Assembly (NCBI RefSeq): GCF_000224145.3
Contig: NW_004190505.1
Span: 17,023 to 81,022 of the forward strand
Direction of reading: 5' to 3'
Length of the DNA stretch: 64,000 nt
Origin: Ciona intestinalis
Lineage: Eukaryota > Chordata > Ascidiacea > Phlebobranchia > Cionidae
In this document: piece after piece, positions 20,601 to 37,600 of the stretch
Position numbering within the stretch: position 1 is the first letter of the stretch
Layout of the letters: each line of letters begins with the position of its first letter
Notes under the pieces: generated by a model
The model's database searches: none
Told to the model about the DNA's origin: nothing
The model's input: only the letters and a program-made list of their open reading frames with translations
Program-made: the position numbers and the translations under genes

Positions 20601-21738
20601 CACAATGAGATAAAATGGTGGGGCAGGATGGGCCAAAATGATGGGGCAGGATGGGACAGTATGGTGGGGTAGTATGGGACAAAATGGTGGGGCAGGATGG
20701 GACAGTATGGTGGGGCAGGGTGGGACATTATAGTGGGGCATGATGGGACATTATGGTGGAGCAGAATGGGGCATGTTTCATTTTCTTTTGTTGCATATTT
20801 GGTTCTGAATAAAGAATATTTGCATGGAGGGGTAATGGCAGACATTGTAACATGGGTGTTCTGTTTCATATACACTCACTATAATAAGTTACTGCCGCGC
20901 GAGTTAAAAATAAGTTGCGTCTATTCAGTCATGTGATGCAGTGTTACGTCACAGGCGTAGGGTTGGTGGACCTCCACTTGATGGCGGAAAAGATCGTCTT
21001 GAAAGGATTGGTTAAACTTGGTGTGTTGCATGGTGACGTAGACGTGATGTCACAATCCCGTGTGGGCGGGGTGTTTATGCCCTTTGGCGTCGGCCATTTT
21101 GTGGGACTGAATCTTGTCGACGTGGGGGGTTACCCCAAGGTGGGTTTATATTCCATTGTTTTTAATCATTTCCTTAACTGGTTCATGTTGGTCATTTCTG
21201 AAAATCTTCGTTTCTACTTAATCGACGTTACATGAATCCACTCCATGCAACAGGGAGGACCACCACGTCGAACCGAGTATTCACTTAATCGATTACAAAC
21301 CACCCGCCCAATGAAAGCTGGAATGGTGATCACTGTTGAACCAGGTCTTTACTTCCATAAGCCGGTAAGTGAAGATGACGTGTCACTCGGTTATGACGCA
21401 ATAATTGAAAGATGACGTCACATATGTTTGTTCTATAGTTAATAGAAGACGCATTGAAAAATCCAGAGTTTGCAAAGTTTATTGACGTCACGCGACTACA
21501 ACATTTCATGAACTTTGGTGGGGTAAGTTGTGGTAAAATATGACATCACGATGTATGACGTAAGGTTTTACGACGTCAGGTTCGCATCGAGGACATCGTC
21601 ACCGTGAAGTCAGAAGGCATTGAAGTTTTGTCTCATTTACCACGTGACGTCGATGCAATCGAACAACTCATGCGTGAAGGGCGGGAAAACGAAGACGTAT
21701 CATTGGCTGGCACCTTGCTACCCAGTGTTACGCAATAA
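17651..21738 (+). CDS. Prolidase paralogue, copy 2, substrate site altered
   Basis: Eleven exons in phase: 17651-17827, 18068-18259, 18460-18507, 18566-18624, 18940-19107, 19846-19992, 20350-20498, 20955-21139, 21254-21364, 21439-21522, 21580-21738; 492 aa. Exon structure matches copy 1 except that the short first exon is missing; an acceptor-like CCAACAG just before the ATG suggests a trans-spliced or untranslated 5' end. Metal ligands are kept ([33 protein letters not shown]; human D276, D287, H370, E412, E452). Substrate-site positions are changed: human H255 is N (MNYGRA), H366 is F (MPFGVGHF), H377 is V (LVDVGG) and R398 is Q (RLQTTR). The N-terminal exons are almost identical to copy 1, whereas the catalytic exons have diverged. 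All junctions are intact, so this is not an obvious pseudogene. An altered or lost dipeptidase activity is inference. Confidence 0.95.
19112..19823. repeat. 23-bp minisatellite, 31 units, in PEPD copy 2
   Basis: Same unit as 10590-11141 and the same position, four bases after the exon donor. 712 bp is 31 units of 23 bp. It occupies almost the whole intron up to the acceptor at 19845. Confidence 0.97.
20525..20772. repeat. 23-bp G-rich minisatellite, about 11 units
   Basis: Units like TGGGGCAGGATGGGACAAAA in a PEPD copy 2 intron. The consensus resembles the end of the GGGGTAA/GGGACA dispersed repeat, so it may have been seeded from one. Confidence 0.85.
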
Positions 21739-21918
21739 TAACAACCTTACACCTGACAACACTGGAAAAACTTGCAATTCGTCTGGCAACACTGCTTTTA
21801 ATTCCATTGATTTTACTCACTCGATAATTGACTGGCAGCACTGCTTCGTAATTCGAGTTCAAAATCAACGTGACGTCATAGAGATTCCAGTATTTATTTA
21901 CATCAACAATCAACATAT

Positions 21919-25977
<4,059 letters not shown>

Positions 25978-27001
25978 AATGGCTGAAACTGCTGGTAGAC
26001 CAAACGCGAAAGTTAAATCGTCTTAATGCTCTTGTAGAAAGTAAACCAGAGTGGCTGCATTGCATTTATTTATATCGGACTCGAGGAAAATTCCCGACCA
26101 ATATTTCCGCATTTAAATTCGGCATCCGAAATACCGGATACATGAATGAGTTTTGGATTAGTTTCGATCGACTAGTTTACGTCATTAGGAAATAATAAAA
26201 GCCTTAGTACCACCTCCGGTTAGGAATTGTATTGTTTAGCGATGCAGCGCAAAGTCACAAACATGGAATTGTAGTTGAATGTTTTCTTCACGCTGCTGAT
26301 GCAATTCGTTACTACGCGATCGAGTTAGTTATTGTTTTGATTTTGATTTCATTAAAAAAAACTTTTTGTTGAGAAAAATAAGGAAACAAATTCTACCAAT
26401 AATTCACAATAAACTGTTAAATTATGTCGATGGTATGTCGCTTACAGATGTTTATGTGCTTGCCCGGTGTGTGTTTTAATATATTTGAATTGTTGTCTAT
26501 TAATAAAGTATCACCCCAAAGTCGTCATATATTAAATTCTAGAAATATTGGCCTCAATGCGCCCAAGTGTCCCGATTTCCCCCACTCTACTAAATAACTT
26601 ACTCCCATCTAAGCCGCTGATCATTTGAATTCCATCATAAGAGTTCTTCGAACGCCTCAGTATGTATTGTATTCCCGTATAAAGTGATCGCACCTACAAC
26701 GTTTCCATCGCTTCTCTTTGTTCTCGTGAATAAATCTGCATGCAACAACGTTTACTGGAAAGTAACTTAATCACCTGTCAATCAAAATGTTGATTCTACA
26801 AATTAATTTGAATTCACAAGCTACAGTATACGAATACAAACTCCCAGGTCGTCGAAAGTTGGATACCAAATATACATCTATAGCTGATGATAAATTGAAT
26901 GCAAATTACATACAGAAGCCTCCTGAAACTAAATGTGGAAACGCGGGCATATAAGATACCGCAGATAAAGCCATCATTTCATCACAAGAAAGAAAATCAT
27001 C
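25978..27001. other. Intergenic, intelectin to possible secreted-peptide gene
   Basis: About 1 kb between divergent starts. No ORF with recognisable content and no tandem repeat; AT-rich. Confidence 0.5.
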
Positions 27002-27894
27002 ATGAACCGTTGTGTTGCTCTTATTCTACTGGTCATTCTTCTGTCTCAAGTTGCGAATGGATGGAAAATTTGTTATGGTAAAATTTGCGTAAGTTTTGAT
27101 GAAGACGGAGTTGAAGCTGTATTAAAGTAAGGGAATGAGCCTAATGTTTGGTGTGATGTAAACCTTTGTGTATCTAACACTTAACGAACTTAGTTCGGCA
27201 GTGTTACATTGGTTAAGGCATTTACCATTAGCCCAAATTTACGATGGGAAGCCAAGATGATGCTATGCCATTGTGGGTGCATGTAACATTGGGCAAAACA
27301 TGTTAATTGCTTTAACCCAGTGGTCACTTATGGGTTATCTAAACGAAGATACAAAATCTCAACAAAAAAAAACAACGTGGTAACTCATAAGCGAACACAA
27401 GGTGTATGAAACAAAACACCCCTGTTATAACGACTGTCGTTGCCCCGCCATGCGAGGATAAATAGGTTGCATACGTGGTAACTTGTAAGCGGGCACGAGG
27501 TGTTTGAAACAGAACGCCCGTGTTATAACGACTGTTGTTGCCCCGCCATGCGTGGATAAATAAGTTACATCCATTCAACTTTACTCTGTTTAGAACGTCA
27601 CTACAGGATTCAAACCTCGGTAAGTTGCGACGACATGTTTCACTCAGTGATTATTTATTTGTTGCGTTTAACATTAATTTTATTTATGTTTTTAAATAAG
27701 ATAACCAAATGTAATTTAACTAAAGCATCGAAGAGAAGTGACCATTAGTTTTACAATGTGTAAAAATATAAAATCGTGGGCATTAAACATAACACCAATG
27801 TTGATTTATATTCCGCCTCAGACCAAAGCTTTGAGGAAATGCTTGGTGAAACTCAAATGATGAATGATCAAGGCGCTCGGGCGGGTTCTGTTTA
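27002..27894 (+). CDS. Possible small secreted peptide precursor, three exons
   Basis: The first exon (27002-27126) opens with a good signal peptide (MNRCVALILLVILLSQVANG) followed by WKICYGKICVSFDEDGVEAV. Exons 27594-27621 and 27821-27894 join in phase and end in an acidic tail (DQSFEEMLGE) and a stop: 74 aa in total. The layout (signal, short Trp/Cys-containing peptide, acidic end) recalls ascidian antimicrobial peptide precursors, but I see no sequence match. A second, stronger donor (GTAAGT at 27089) would give a shorter product ending four codons into the third exon, so the structure is uncertain. The first intron holds family A repeats. Confidence 0.4.
27235..27575 (-). repeat. Dispersed repeat family A, head plus two units
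   Basis: Head with AACCCAGTGGTCACTTATGG, then two units with GGTGTATGAAACAAAACACC and GAGGTGTTTGAAACAGAACG. Confidence 0.8.
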
Positions 27895-29049
27895 AGCTTG
27901 AGGTATCAATAACTCGTGATCTTACAATTCGTTTGTATTGTGCTGTGGGGCAGGACGGGATACCGTTAGCGCATAACATCCCATATTTCCTGATCGTGTT
28001 TTGAAATAACGCCACTCTTTCAAAGTAGGCTGGTGAGGATATAGTTATATAATTCTGTGAATACTCTTTGTTTACCACTAAATGATAGGATGAGGAATAA
28101 TAATGATACGTCCCATCTTACCCCAACCTACAATGTGGTTTAATTTAAATTTGTGTTTTCAGTCTTTTCTCATCGCATAAACCATGGACGGTTTCGAGCA
28201 AAGGAAATAAACAAAAAACAGTCAATGCCGTTTTTTTTTTTTATTGTGGTATATCGGGGTGGGGGAAGACGGGACACTTTTAGTTCCTAAATGAAGTAAT
28301 GTAATTCATTTATCCTTGTATGGCGGAGCAACGACCATCGTTAGTACTACGTATATAACTTCGTGGGTGACGGCACTCGCACATTACGATATAATGCGGT
28401 AGTGGTAGCGAAAGCCTCGCAAACAAAGATACAGGGTTCAAGGCTCGGCAGCGCTACTATTATCGGCGTGTGACTTAGGGCAAGGCAATTATCGGTAAGT
28501 GATTTAACCCTGTGGTCACTAATGAGCAACATTCCGGTAAAATGAAACTGAACTTTTGCTGCCCAAGAATAAACGAACATTAGTCAGACAACTTATGTTA
28601 CAGTTTTTATTCGTACAAATAACTAAATTGCTGTGGAAAGTGTGAAATAGAATAAAACATTACAGAAGTTGTGTATAATGATAATAATGTGCATTGTATG
28701 TCTATTGTTTTAACCATGGTTGAAATTGTAAGGTAATTCAGATAACAAAGAAATTCACAATATCGCAAGCTGGGTTCAAAGTATCTCAACTACTAGAACG
28801 CCGTGCCAGTCAACTTGAAATAGTTATCGACCTTTTGGAATGGCGCAATGCTGGGTTCTAATTGAAATCCAGAACTGGTTTATTAATCGTCATTCTGCTG
28901 AATGAAGAATGTGGGGTTAGTTATGCAGAGTTGCATATGTACAACAGAAGGCGCGTGTAAGCTTATTTACATCGCAGGGATCATTGAAGATTCTAAATTA
29001 CCACCAGCAGGTCCGTGTCTTTATCACCTGGGAAACATGGAATATCGTT
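27895..29049. other. Gene-poor stretch with dispersed repeats
   Basis: Holds a GGGGTAA-type repeat at 27945-28125 and degraded family A pieces (28310-28530). A possible 3' UTR exon of the upstream peptide gene lies near 28165-28210 (acceptor TTTTCAG, then AATAAA). No other gene seen. Confidence 0.45.
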
Positions 29050-29054
29050 ATACA

Positions 29055-29557
29055 TGTTAACATAACTTTATTACTTCATAGCACTGTTTTTGTTGTTCAC
29101 GTACAAGTTGTTTTGTTTGTTAGTTTAATTTTGGTTACGTTCTTTTTCACTATTTGTAGCCCCTGCGTTTCTTATCAATATTTTATTTACGCACGACTTG
29201 TTTTTTCCACTTGTTTAACGTTTCTGCGTTCTTTGCCCAAAGCATGATTGTTGCGTGTCACGTGCCGTGCACCGCGCGTTCCCTGCTTCTAGTTTTGAAT
29301 GTTTCGGGCAGTTATCGTTGTACTGTGTCGGTAATAGGTTGTGTTATTCAGTTATTGTGAGCGAAATGTTGCATTGAGTCGTTAAGTGAGATTCGTACCC
29401 AGCTGTTGTGGTAATGTAACAGACAAGTGAGTTTTTCAAGTTAACTCGTTTCAGACTGCGTTTATTGAACTACATTTATAGTTAAGTCGCGTTTATTGCA
29501 CGCCCCGCGATCGTTAAAGTAGTGTCCCAGATCACACCACCGTCATAAAACGTAACA
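29055..29557. mobile_element. Solo LTR with 5-bp target duplication
   Basis: 503 bp bounded by TGTTA at the left and TAACA at the right, a perfect 5-bp inverted terminus of the TG...CA type, and flanked by ATACA at 29050-29054 and 29558-29562. No internal retroelement coding sequence is present, so it is read as a solo LTR left by recombination. The element family is not identified. Confidence 0.7.
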
Positions 29558-29653
29558 ATACATAGAAGTGTTCTTAAACAGGACACTTAGTTAGTTGTAA
29601 ACATAAAACATGTAAAATGTTGCAATTATAATTAAAATGTTTAAATATTTGAA

Positions 29654-32600
29654 TTATAAAATAAATATAAAAAGTGTTTTACCCTGGGCTGCTTCAAGGA
29701 TTTGTGGCATGGCGTTTTGTTGTGGCATGGCGTTTTGTTGTGGCATGGCGTTTTGTGGTGGCATGGCGTTTTGTTGTGGCATGGCGTTTTGTTGTGGCAT
29801 GGCGTTTTGTTGTGGCATGGCGTTTTGTTGTGGCATGGCGTTTTGTTGTGGCATGGCGTTTTGTTGTGGCATGGCGTTTTGTTGTGGCATGGCGTTTTGT
29901 TGTGGCATGGCGTTTTGTTGTGGCATGATGTTTTGTTGTGGTATTATAACTTGCCGGGGCATAATGTTTTGTGGCATTATAACTTGTGCTTGCATGGCAT
30001 TTTGTTGCATTGGGACGATGGTTCCATTTGGCTGTTGAATGAAGCACAACTGACCGTCTGCACCTGCAAAATATATTATCAAACATTTGTGTGGAATTTG
30101 TAAATCCAAGTTGAATTGATAGAAACCTGTTGGTTGGGGAATGTTGTTCAATTGGATCTGGGGTTGAACACGTACGAAGCTTTGGTAGAATTCTGTGCTC
30201 TGGGTGTATGAAGGTGTTGGTTAAGTAGTTTAAGTTCCTACAGTGAGGCACGCCATGGGATCTGGGATTTTGGCCAGAGTTGGCCCATTACCCCAACATT
30301 GTATATGCACATTCTATTCCATATGGATGAGGTCCTACAGTGAGGCATGTCATGGAACCTGAAATTTAGACCAGAGTTGGCCCATTACCCCAACATTGTA
30401 TATGCACATTCTATTCTATATGGGTGAGGTTCTACAGTGAGGCATGCCATGGGATCTGGGGTTTAGACCAGAGTTGGCCCATTACCCCAACATTGTATAT
30501 GCACATTCTACTTTATATGGGTGAGGTTCTACAGTGAGGCACGCAATGGGACCTTGGATTGAGGCCAGAGTTTCGTCGACTGTCAAGCTACAGCAGGTTT
30601 AAATCAGTAAACTCTGCGTGAAAGCAAAAAAAGAAATAAAAAGAAAAGAAATGCAAACTTACCATTTTTCTGCAACAAGTTGTATTGCATGTCAGTGCAG
30701 CAGACACAATAAATAACACAAATTCCACCAAACCAAGTAAGCCAATGAGACAATGAATGATAGTGAGACCAGGAAAGGGTGATAGGGGAGGTGTGATGGG
30801 TGGAGTGGATAAGGTTGTCGTTCTCACGGTTGTCGTTTCATAATCAACAGATTCATCATTAAAATCGTTATAACCATTGTTGTAATCGTTGTTGAGATCA
30901 TTGTTGTTGTACTGTGGAAACAGACATTCATGAAACTCAGATACAGAAGTAGCACTAACTAATCAAATACATAGGCAAAACTAACAAATGTAACTTTAAA
31001 AGTTATTTATACTTGCATGGCGGGGCAACGACATTCGCTATAACACAGGTGTTCTGTTTCATGCACCTCGTGCCCGCTTACAAGTTACCACGTATGTAAC
31101 TTATTTATCCTCGCACGGCGGGGCAACGACAGTTGTTATAACACTGGTGTTCTGTTTCATACACCTCGTGCCCGCTTACAAGTTACCACGTATGTAACTT
31201 TGAAAAATGGGTTTTATATAATTTGTGCAAAATTTTAATAAAAGGTTGGGTTTCCAAAATGACAGATATGTAGTTTGTATTCGAAACTTTAGTTTGTTTA
31301 TCATTATTTTATTATCTAGCCAAGTACTACTACATTTATATCATTTAGATTCATTGNNNNNNNNNNNNNNNNNNNNNNNNNNNNNNNNNNNNNNNNNNNN
31401 NNNNNNNNNNNNNNNNNNNNNNNNNNNNNNNNNNNNNNNNNNNNNNNNNNNNNNNNNNNNNNNNNNNNNNNNNNNNNNNNNNNNNNNNNNNNNNNNNNNN
31501 NNNNNNNNNNNNNNNNNNNNNNNNNNNNNNNNNNNNNNNNNNNNNNNNNNNNNNNNNNNNNNNNNNNNNNNNNNNNNNNNNNNNNNNNNNNNNNNNNNNN
31601 NNNNNNNNNNNNNNNNNNNNNNNNNNNNNNNNNNNNNNNNNNNNNNNNNNNNNNNNNNNNNNNNNNNNNNNNNNNNNNNNNNNNNNNNNNNNNNNNNNNN
31701 NNNNNNNNNNNNNNNNNNNNNNNNNNNNNNNNNNNNNNNNNNNNNNNNNNNNNNNNNNNNNNNNNNNNNNNNNNNNNNNNNNNNNNNNNNNNNNNNNNNN
31801 NNNNNNNNNNNNNNNNNNNNNNNNNNNNNNNNNNNNNNNNNNNNNNNNNNNNNNNNNNNNNNNNNNNNNNNNNNNNNNNNNNNNNNNNNNNNNNNNNNNN
31901 NNNNNNNNNNNNNNNNNNNNNNNNNNNNNNNNNNNNNNNNNNNNNNNNNNNNNNNNNNNNNNNNNNNNNNNNNNNNNNNNNNNNNNNNNNNNNNNNNNNN
32001 NNNNNNNNNNNNNNNNNNNNNNNNNNNNNNNNNNNNNNNNNNNNNNNNNNNNNNNNNNNNNNNNNNNNNNNNNNNNNNNCATGTCAGTGCAGCAGACACA
32101 ATAAATAACACAAATTCCACCAAACCAAGTAAGCCAATGAGACAATGAATGATAGTGAGACCAGGAAAGGGTGATAGGGGAGGTGTGATGGGTGGAGTGG
32201 ATAAGGTTGTCGTTCTCACGGTTGTCGTTTCATAATCAACAGATTCATCATTAAAATCGTTATAACCATTGTTGTAATCGTTGTTGAGATCATTGTTGTT
32301 GTACTGTGGAAACAGACATTCATGAAACTCAGATACAGAAGTAGCACTAACTAATCAAATACATAGGCAAAACTAACAAATGTAACTTTAAAAGTTATTT
32401 ATACTTGCATGGCGGGGCAACGACATTCGCTATAACACAGGTGTTCTGTTTCATGCACCTCGTGCCCCCTTACAAGTTACCACGTATGTAACTTGTTTAT
32501 CCTCGCACGGCGGGGCAACGACAGTTGTTATAACACTGGTGTTCTGTTTCATACACCTCGTGCCCGCTTACAAGTTACCATGTATGTAACTTTGAAAAAT

Positions 32601-34539
32601 GGGTTTTATATAATTTGTGCAAAATTTTAATAAAAGGTTGGGTTTCCAAAATGACAGATATGTAGTTTGTATTCGAAACTTCAGTTTGTCGCTCATTATT
32701 TTATTATCTAGCCAAGTACTACTACATTTATATCATTTAGATTCATTGCAGACACTTTAACTTAAAATTTAGAGCCAAACGACCTACTATATCATACGGG
32801 TGGTATCCAGGAACGTACACTCGAGGGGTCACGGAGAAGATCGCTCCAAACACAGCGAGTGTCACTTGTGCGATGGCAAATATCGTTGCCACGGTTGCGA
32901 TTGCCATCAAACATACGATCTGTAACATAAACCTTTTTATTATTTTGATAAAAATCTATTTTAAGCAATCATTGCTTTCAAAAAAGTTTTAAAGAATAAT
33001 ATTTTCAAAGAAATTGATGATTAACACCACAAATATGTGGTGTTAAGTTCATGGCAAACACATGTTAAGTCCAACTAATGCTGCAGCAATATACCAAATT
33101 ACTATTATCATCCGTCTCTTATTGGGGACAATATAATATATTTAATAACATACAAAGTGAAATATTTTAACAGCAGTATTCATGTTATTCTGTCACCACA
33201 ATATTCTTACCATACATGTTGTTTTCCTTCTTGCGGCAAAAATACTGATGATTCCGACCGTGATTGACTGAATGAAGATGAATAAATGTAACTTATTTAT
33301 CACTACATGACAATGACAGTCGTTATAACATGGATGTTGTTTCATACACCTTGTACTTGCTTACGTGTTACCACGTATGTAACTTATTTATCCACGCATG
33401 GCTGGGCAATGACAGTCGTTTAGTCACAGGTGTCTTGCATACACCTCGTGCTCGCTTACAAGTTGTTTTTTTTTACAGTACATCTAAAAAGTGACCACTG
33501 GGTTAGAGCAACTGCGGTTAAATGTCTTGCCCAAGAACACATACGCCCACAATGGTGGCAACAATTGCTAAACGTTCTTGTATCAAGCAAATACCTCATC
33601 AGTAAATATGCATTAAAGGAAGACAAACATTAAATTCACCATCACCACATTGATAATCAAACCTTTAAGGATCTGGTGCATATACATATCAGACAAAAAT
33701 CCAGTCCAACAAATTACATGGTACTGTATATTTCCTATGTATATTATATAAGAAATATATAAATTTTGCCTAAATGGCATCGTCAGTCTCTTATTCAAAC
33801 AGAATGAAAAACATATCAACTTTTGACATCGCATACTCACCATTAAACCACACCATACCCCGCTGCATACGTAAGCAACGTGGAAATAGCTGTAATATCT
33901 CGGCCATCTGTAAAACCCCGATGCACAAGCCGCGTACACTGCTGCCGATATACCAAGACATAATGACAACACGCCAAACACGATGTGGGTGATCTGCGAA
34001 GTTTTTGTCAAGTAAGATTAAACTGATGTGTTGAAACTTATTAGATATTCAGAAACTCAAGTGAATTAAACCCATTGACCAAAAATGTTATATTTCGGAG
34101 TTCAGCAACTTTTTGGAAATTTAAAACTAAATAAATATTAAAAAAAACAAAAAAAATATGAGGGTTAAGGCAACAGCACAAACAATGGTATTGGTTCTAA
34201 CAGTAACAATTATAAAGGTTTATTTTATTACTACAGTTTGGTACCAAATGGGACAAAAAGGAATGAAAAAATGTCCCATATTTCCCCACTCTGCTGTAGC
34301 CTACATCGTTTCAGTAAAACGTATGCATTTATAAACATATTTCCTGATATAGTATTAGAACGTCAGCCCGGTAAAATTTATAAATTAAATATATATATAT
34401 AGGTACATATTGCTTATATATACAAGTTATTACAATATAATTTTACCCCAAGACCGTTGACACAATTGTCCTTGAAACCTTCTCGTGTTTTGTCCCTCAA
34501 ATTCTCGTCCAAAATCAATTCTTCGTCGGATTCAACCAT
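29654..34539 (-). CDS. MS4A/CD20-like four-transmembrane protein with QQNAMP-repeat tail
   Basis: Exons in phase (+ coordinates, transcribed right to left): 34447-34539, 33841-33993, 33211-33267, 32788-32919, 30663-30911, 30127-30199, 29654-30063; 388 aa. An acidic cytoplasmic N terminus (MVESDEELILDENL) is followed by TM1 (ITHIVFGVLSLCLGISAAVY), TM2 ending GIISIFAARRKTTC, TM3 (CLMAIATVATIFAIAQVTLA), an extracellular Asn/Tyr/Thr-rich loop, and TM4 with a Cys cluster (VEFVLFIVSAALTCNTTCC), the layout of MS4A proteins. The tail is Gln/Met-rich with about 13 copies of QQNAMP from an 18-bp minisatellite. The last exon may instead splice at 29683 (CAG-G/gtaaaa). The TM4 exon is present twice because of an assembly overlap (30663-30911 and a truncated copy at 32080-32303). 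The family assignment rests on topology and short motifs. Confidence 0.72.
29706..29940. repeat. 18-bp coding minisatellite, about 13 units
   Basis: Units of TTTTGTTGTGGCATGGCG on the + strand, read on the minus strand as QQNAMP within the MS4A-like protein. The + strand ORFs over it are artefacts. Confidence 0.95.
30237..30575 (+). repeat. Dispersed repeat family B, about 3.5 tandem units of 97 bp
   Basis: Units contain CTACAGTGAGGCATGCCATG, GGCCCATTACCCCAACATTG and ATGCACATTCTATTCTATAT. In an MS4A-like intron. Confidence 0.9.
30688..31356. repeat. Left copy of a gap-flanking duplication (669 bp)
   Basis: Nearly identical to 32080-32748 (offset 1392) with only a handful of base differences. 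Includes most of the TM4 exon of the MS4A-like gene and two family A units. Probably two haplotypes of one locus. Confidence 0.85.
31357..32079. other. Assembly gap, 723 N
   Basis: Run of N. Both flanks carry the same 669 bp, so the real sequence may have no gap here. Confidence 0.99.
32080..32748. repeat. Right copy of a gap-flanking duplication (669 bp)
   Basis: See 30688-31356. The TM4 exon copy here is cut by the gap at its 3' end. Confidence 0.85.
33290..33560 (+). repeat. Dispersed repeat family A with head module
   Basis: Two degenerate units followed by GTGACCACTGGGTTAGAGCA and GTCTTGCCCAAGAACACATA, in an MS4A-like intron. Confidence 0.75.
33650..33800 (+). repeat. Dispersed repeat family E, copy 2
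   Basis: Shares AAGGATCTGGTGC, CAGACAAAAATC and GGCATCGTCAGTCTCT with 10245-10410. Confidence 0.6.
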
Positions 34540-35258
34540 CCTTACGACAAATCAGCAAGTATACCAGATATCAATAACAAAAACTTTGATTTACCTACGA
34601 ATAACAGTTGCAAAAACGAGTTTTATTCCTCAAAACGTTTTTTTAGTTCCGTGTTGTTTACAAATTTACATCTGCTGACGTCACGGTACAGTGTTGCGCA
34701 GGTAAATGCGATACGTTGGTCATTGTTCTATGTTACCATGTGGCAAAGTATATACATTTAGTAATGTATACCTGTACGTATGGTATATGTGTCTGTTCCG
34801 TTAAAGTAAAGTGTAAACGATGTGATGACAACATATTAGATACTTTAAATGCAACTCTATCTGCGCAACAAAGCCTATTTCATTGTAAAATTCCTTTTAT
34901 TTTTGCCAGTTTTAAACGTTAGGTCTACAACTTCAACCCCTAAATCCTTTCGAATCAATTTACTCATATCTACTGGAATACTTCTGTTTCACAGAATTGT
35001 TTCTAACTTACCCTATTTATAAGAGCTTATCTCTTCTAAAAGTACAAGCTGGCTTATCTAATTATATTAAATTGTCCAAGTCCAATTATATTAAACAGCA
35101 ACACCAAACGCCCTTATTTAATTCAAATAAATATACTTTAAAACTAATTATACAAATATCTCGGCAGTTAGCACCTAACAACTGTTATTCCTTTTATACA
35201 AAAAGCAGGCTATCCGACTAAATAAACCAACACGCATTCAAACGATCGCAATTTTATT
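34540..35258. other. Intergenic, MS4A-like start to RPS25 stop
   Basis: About 720 bp. The + strand ORFs here show no recognisable features. Presumably the MS4A-like promoter and the RPS25 3' end. Confidence 0.5.
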
Positions 35259-37239
<1,981 letters not shown>

Positions 37240-37600
37240 ATTCGCTGAGTGCAACACGAGAAAGAATCGCTAAGGTTCCCGGATGTTCTAGATCTTTCCC
37301 AGTGTTTCCGAGAAATTAAACGAACGCAAACACAAGTATTTAAACTTCGTATCACAAATAAATAAAAGCATTTTATAGTAAAATAATACAGTAAATAAAA
37401 TAATACAAATAAAATATTGTATTACCTACTTGGAATGATGGTACAATTAAACAAAATTAATTCTTTCGAAGTTTTATTAAACCTTCAGGCATTACTGTTG
37501 GGGTATCCCCGAAACTCATGCTCCGTTACATTTCAGTTCGAATTCAAACTGTTGGAGTTCGTACTGGTTCTTCAATACTTTAATTTAGTTCAAATTCATT
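37240..37600. promoter_or_regulatory. Bidirectional promoter region, RPS25 / CCT5
   Basis: 361 bp between divergent start codons of two housekeeping genes. It contains the CTTTCTC tract of the RPS25 transcript. No TATA box in a clear position was seen for either gene. Confidence 0.5.

Noticed and set aside
28984-29247. 87-codon plus-strand ORF with hydrophobic residues
   Set aside because: Mostly overlaps the solo LTR and shows no coding character.
29674-30103. Plus-strand ORFs with WRFVVA and WHGVLL repeats
   Set aside because: Shadow frames of the 18-bp minisatellite read as QQNAMP on the minus strand within the MS4A-like gene.
31225-32219. ORFs of 264-307 codons across the N gap
   Set aside because: Most codons are N; only the flanking MS4A-like exon is real.
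34457-35221. Three plus-strand ORFs between the MS4A-like gene and RPS25
   Set aside because: The first is antisense to the MS4A-like first exon; the others have no coding features.
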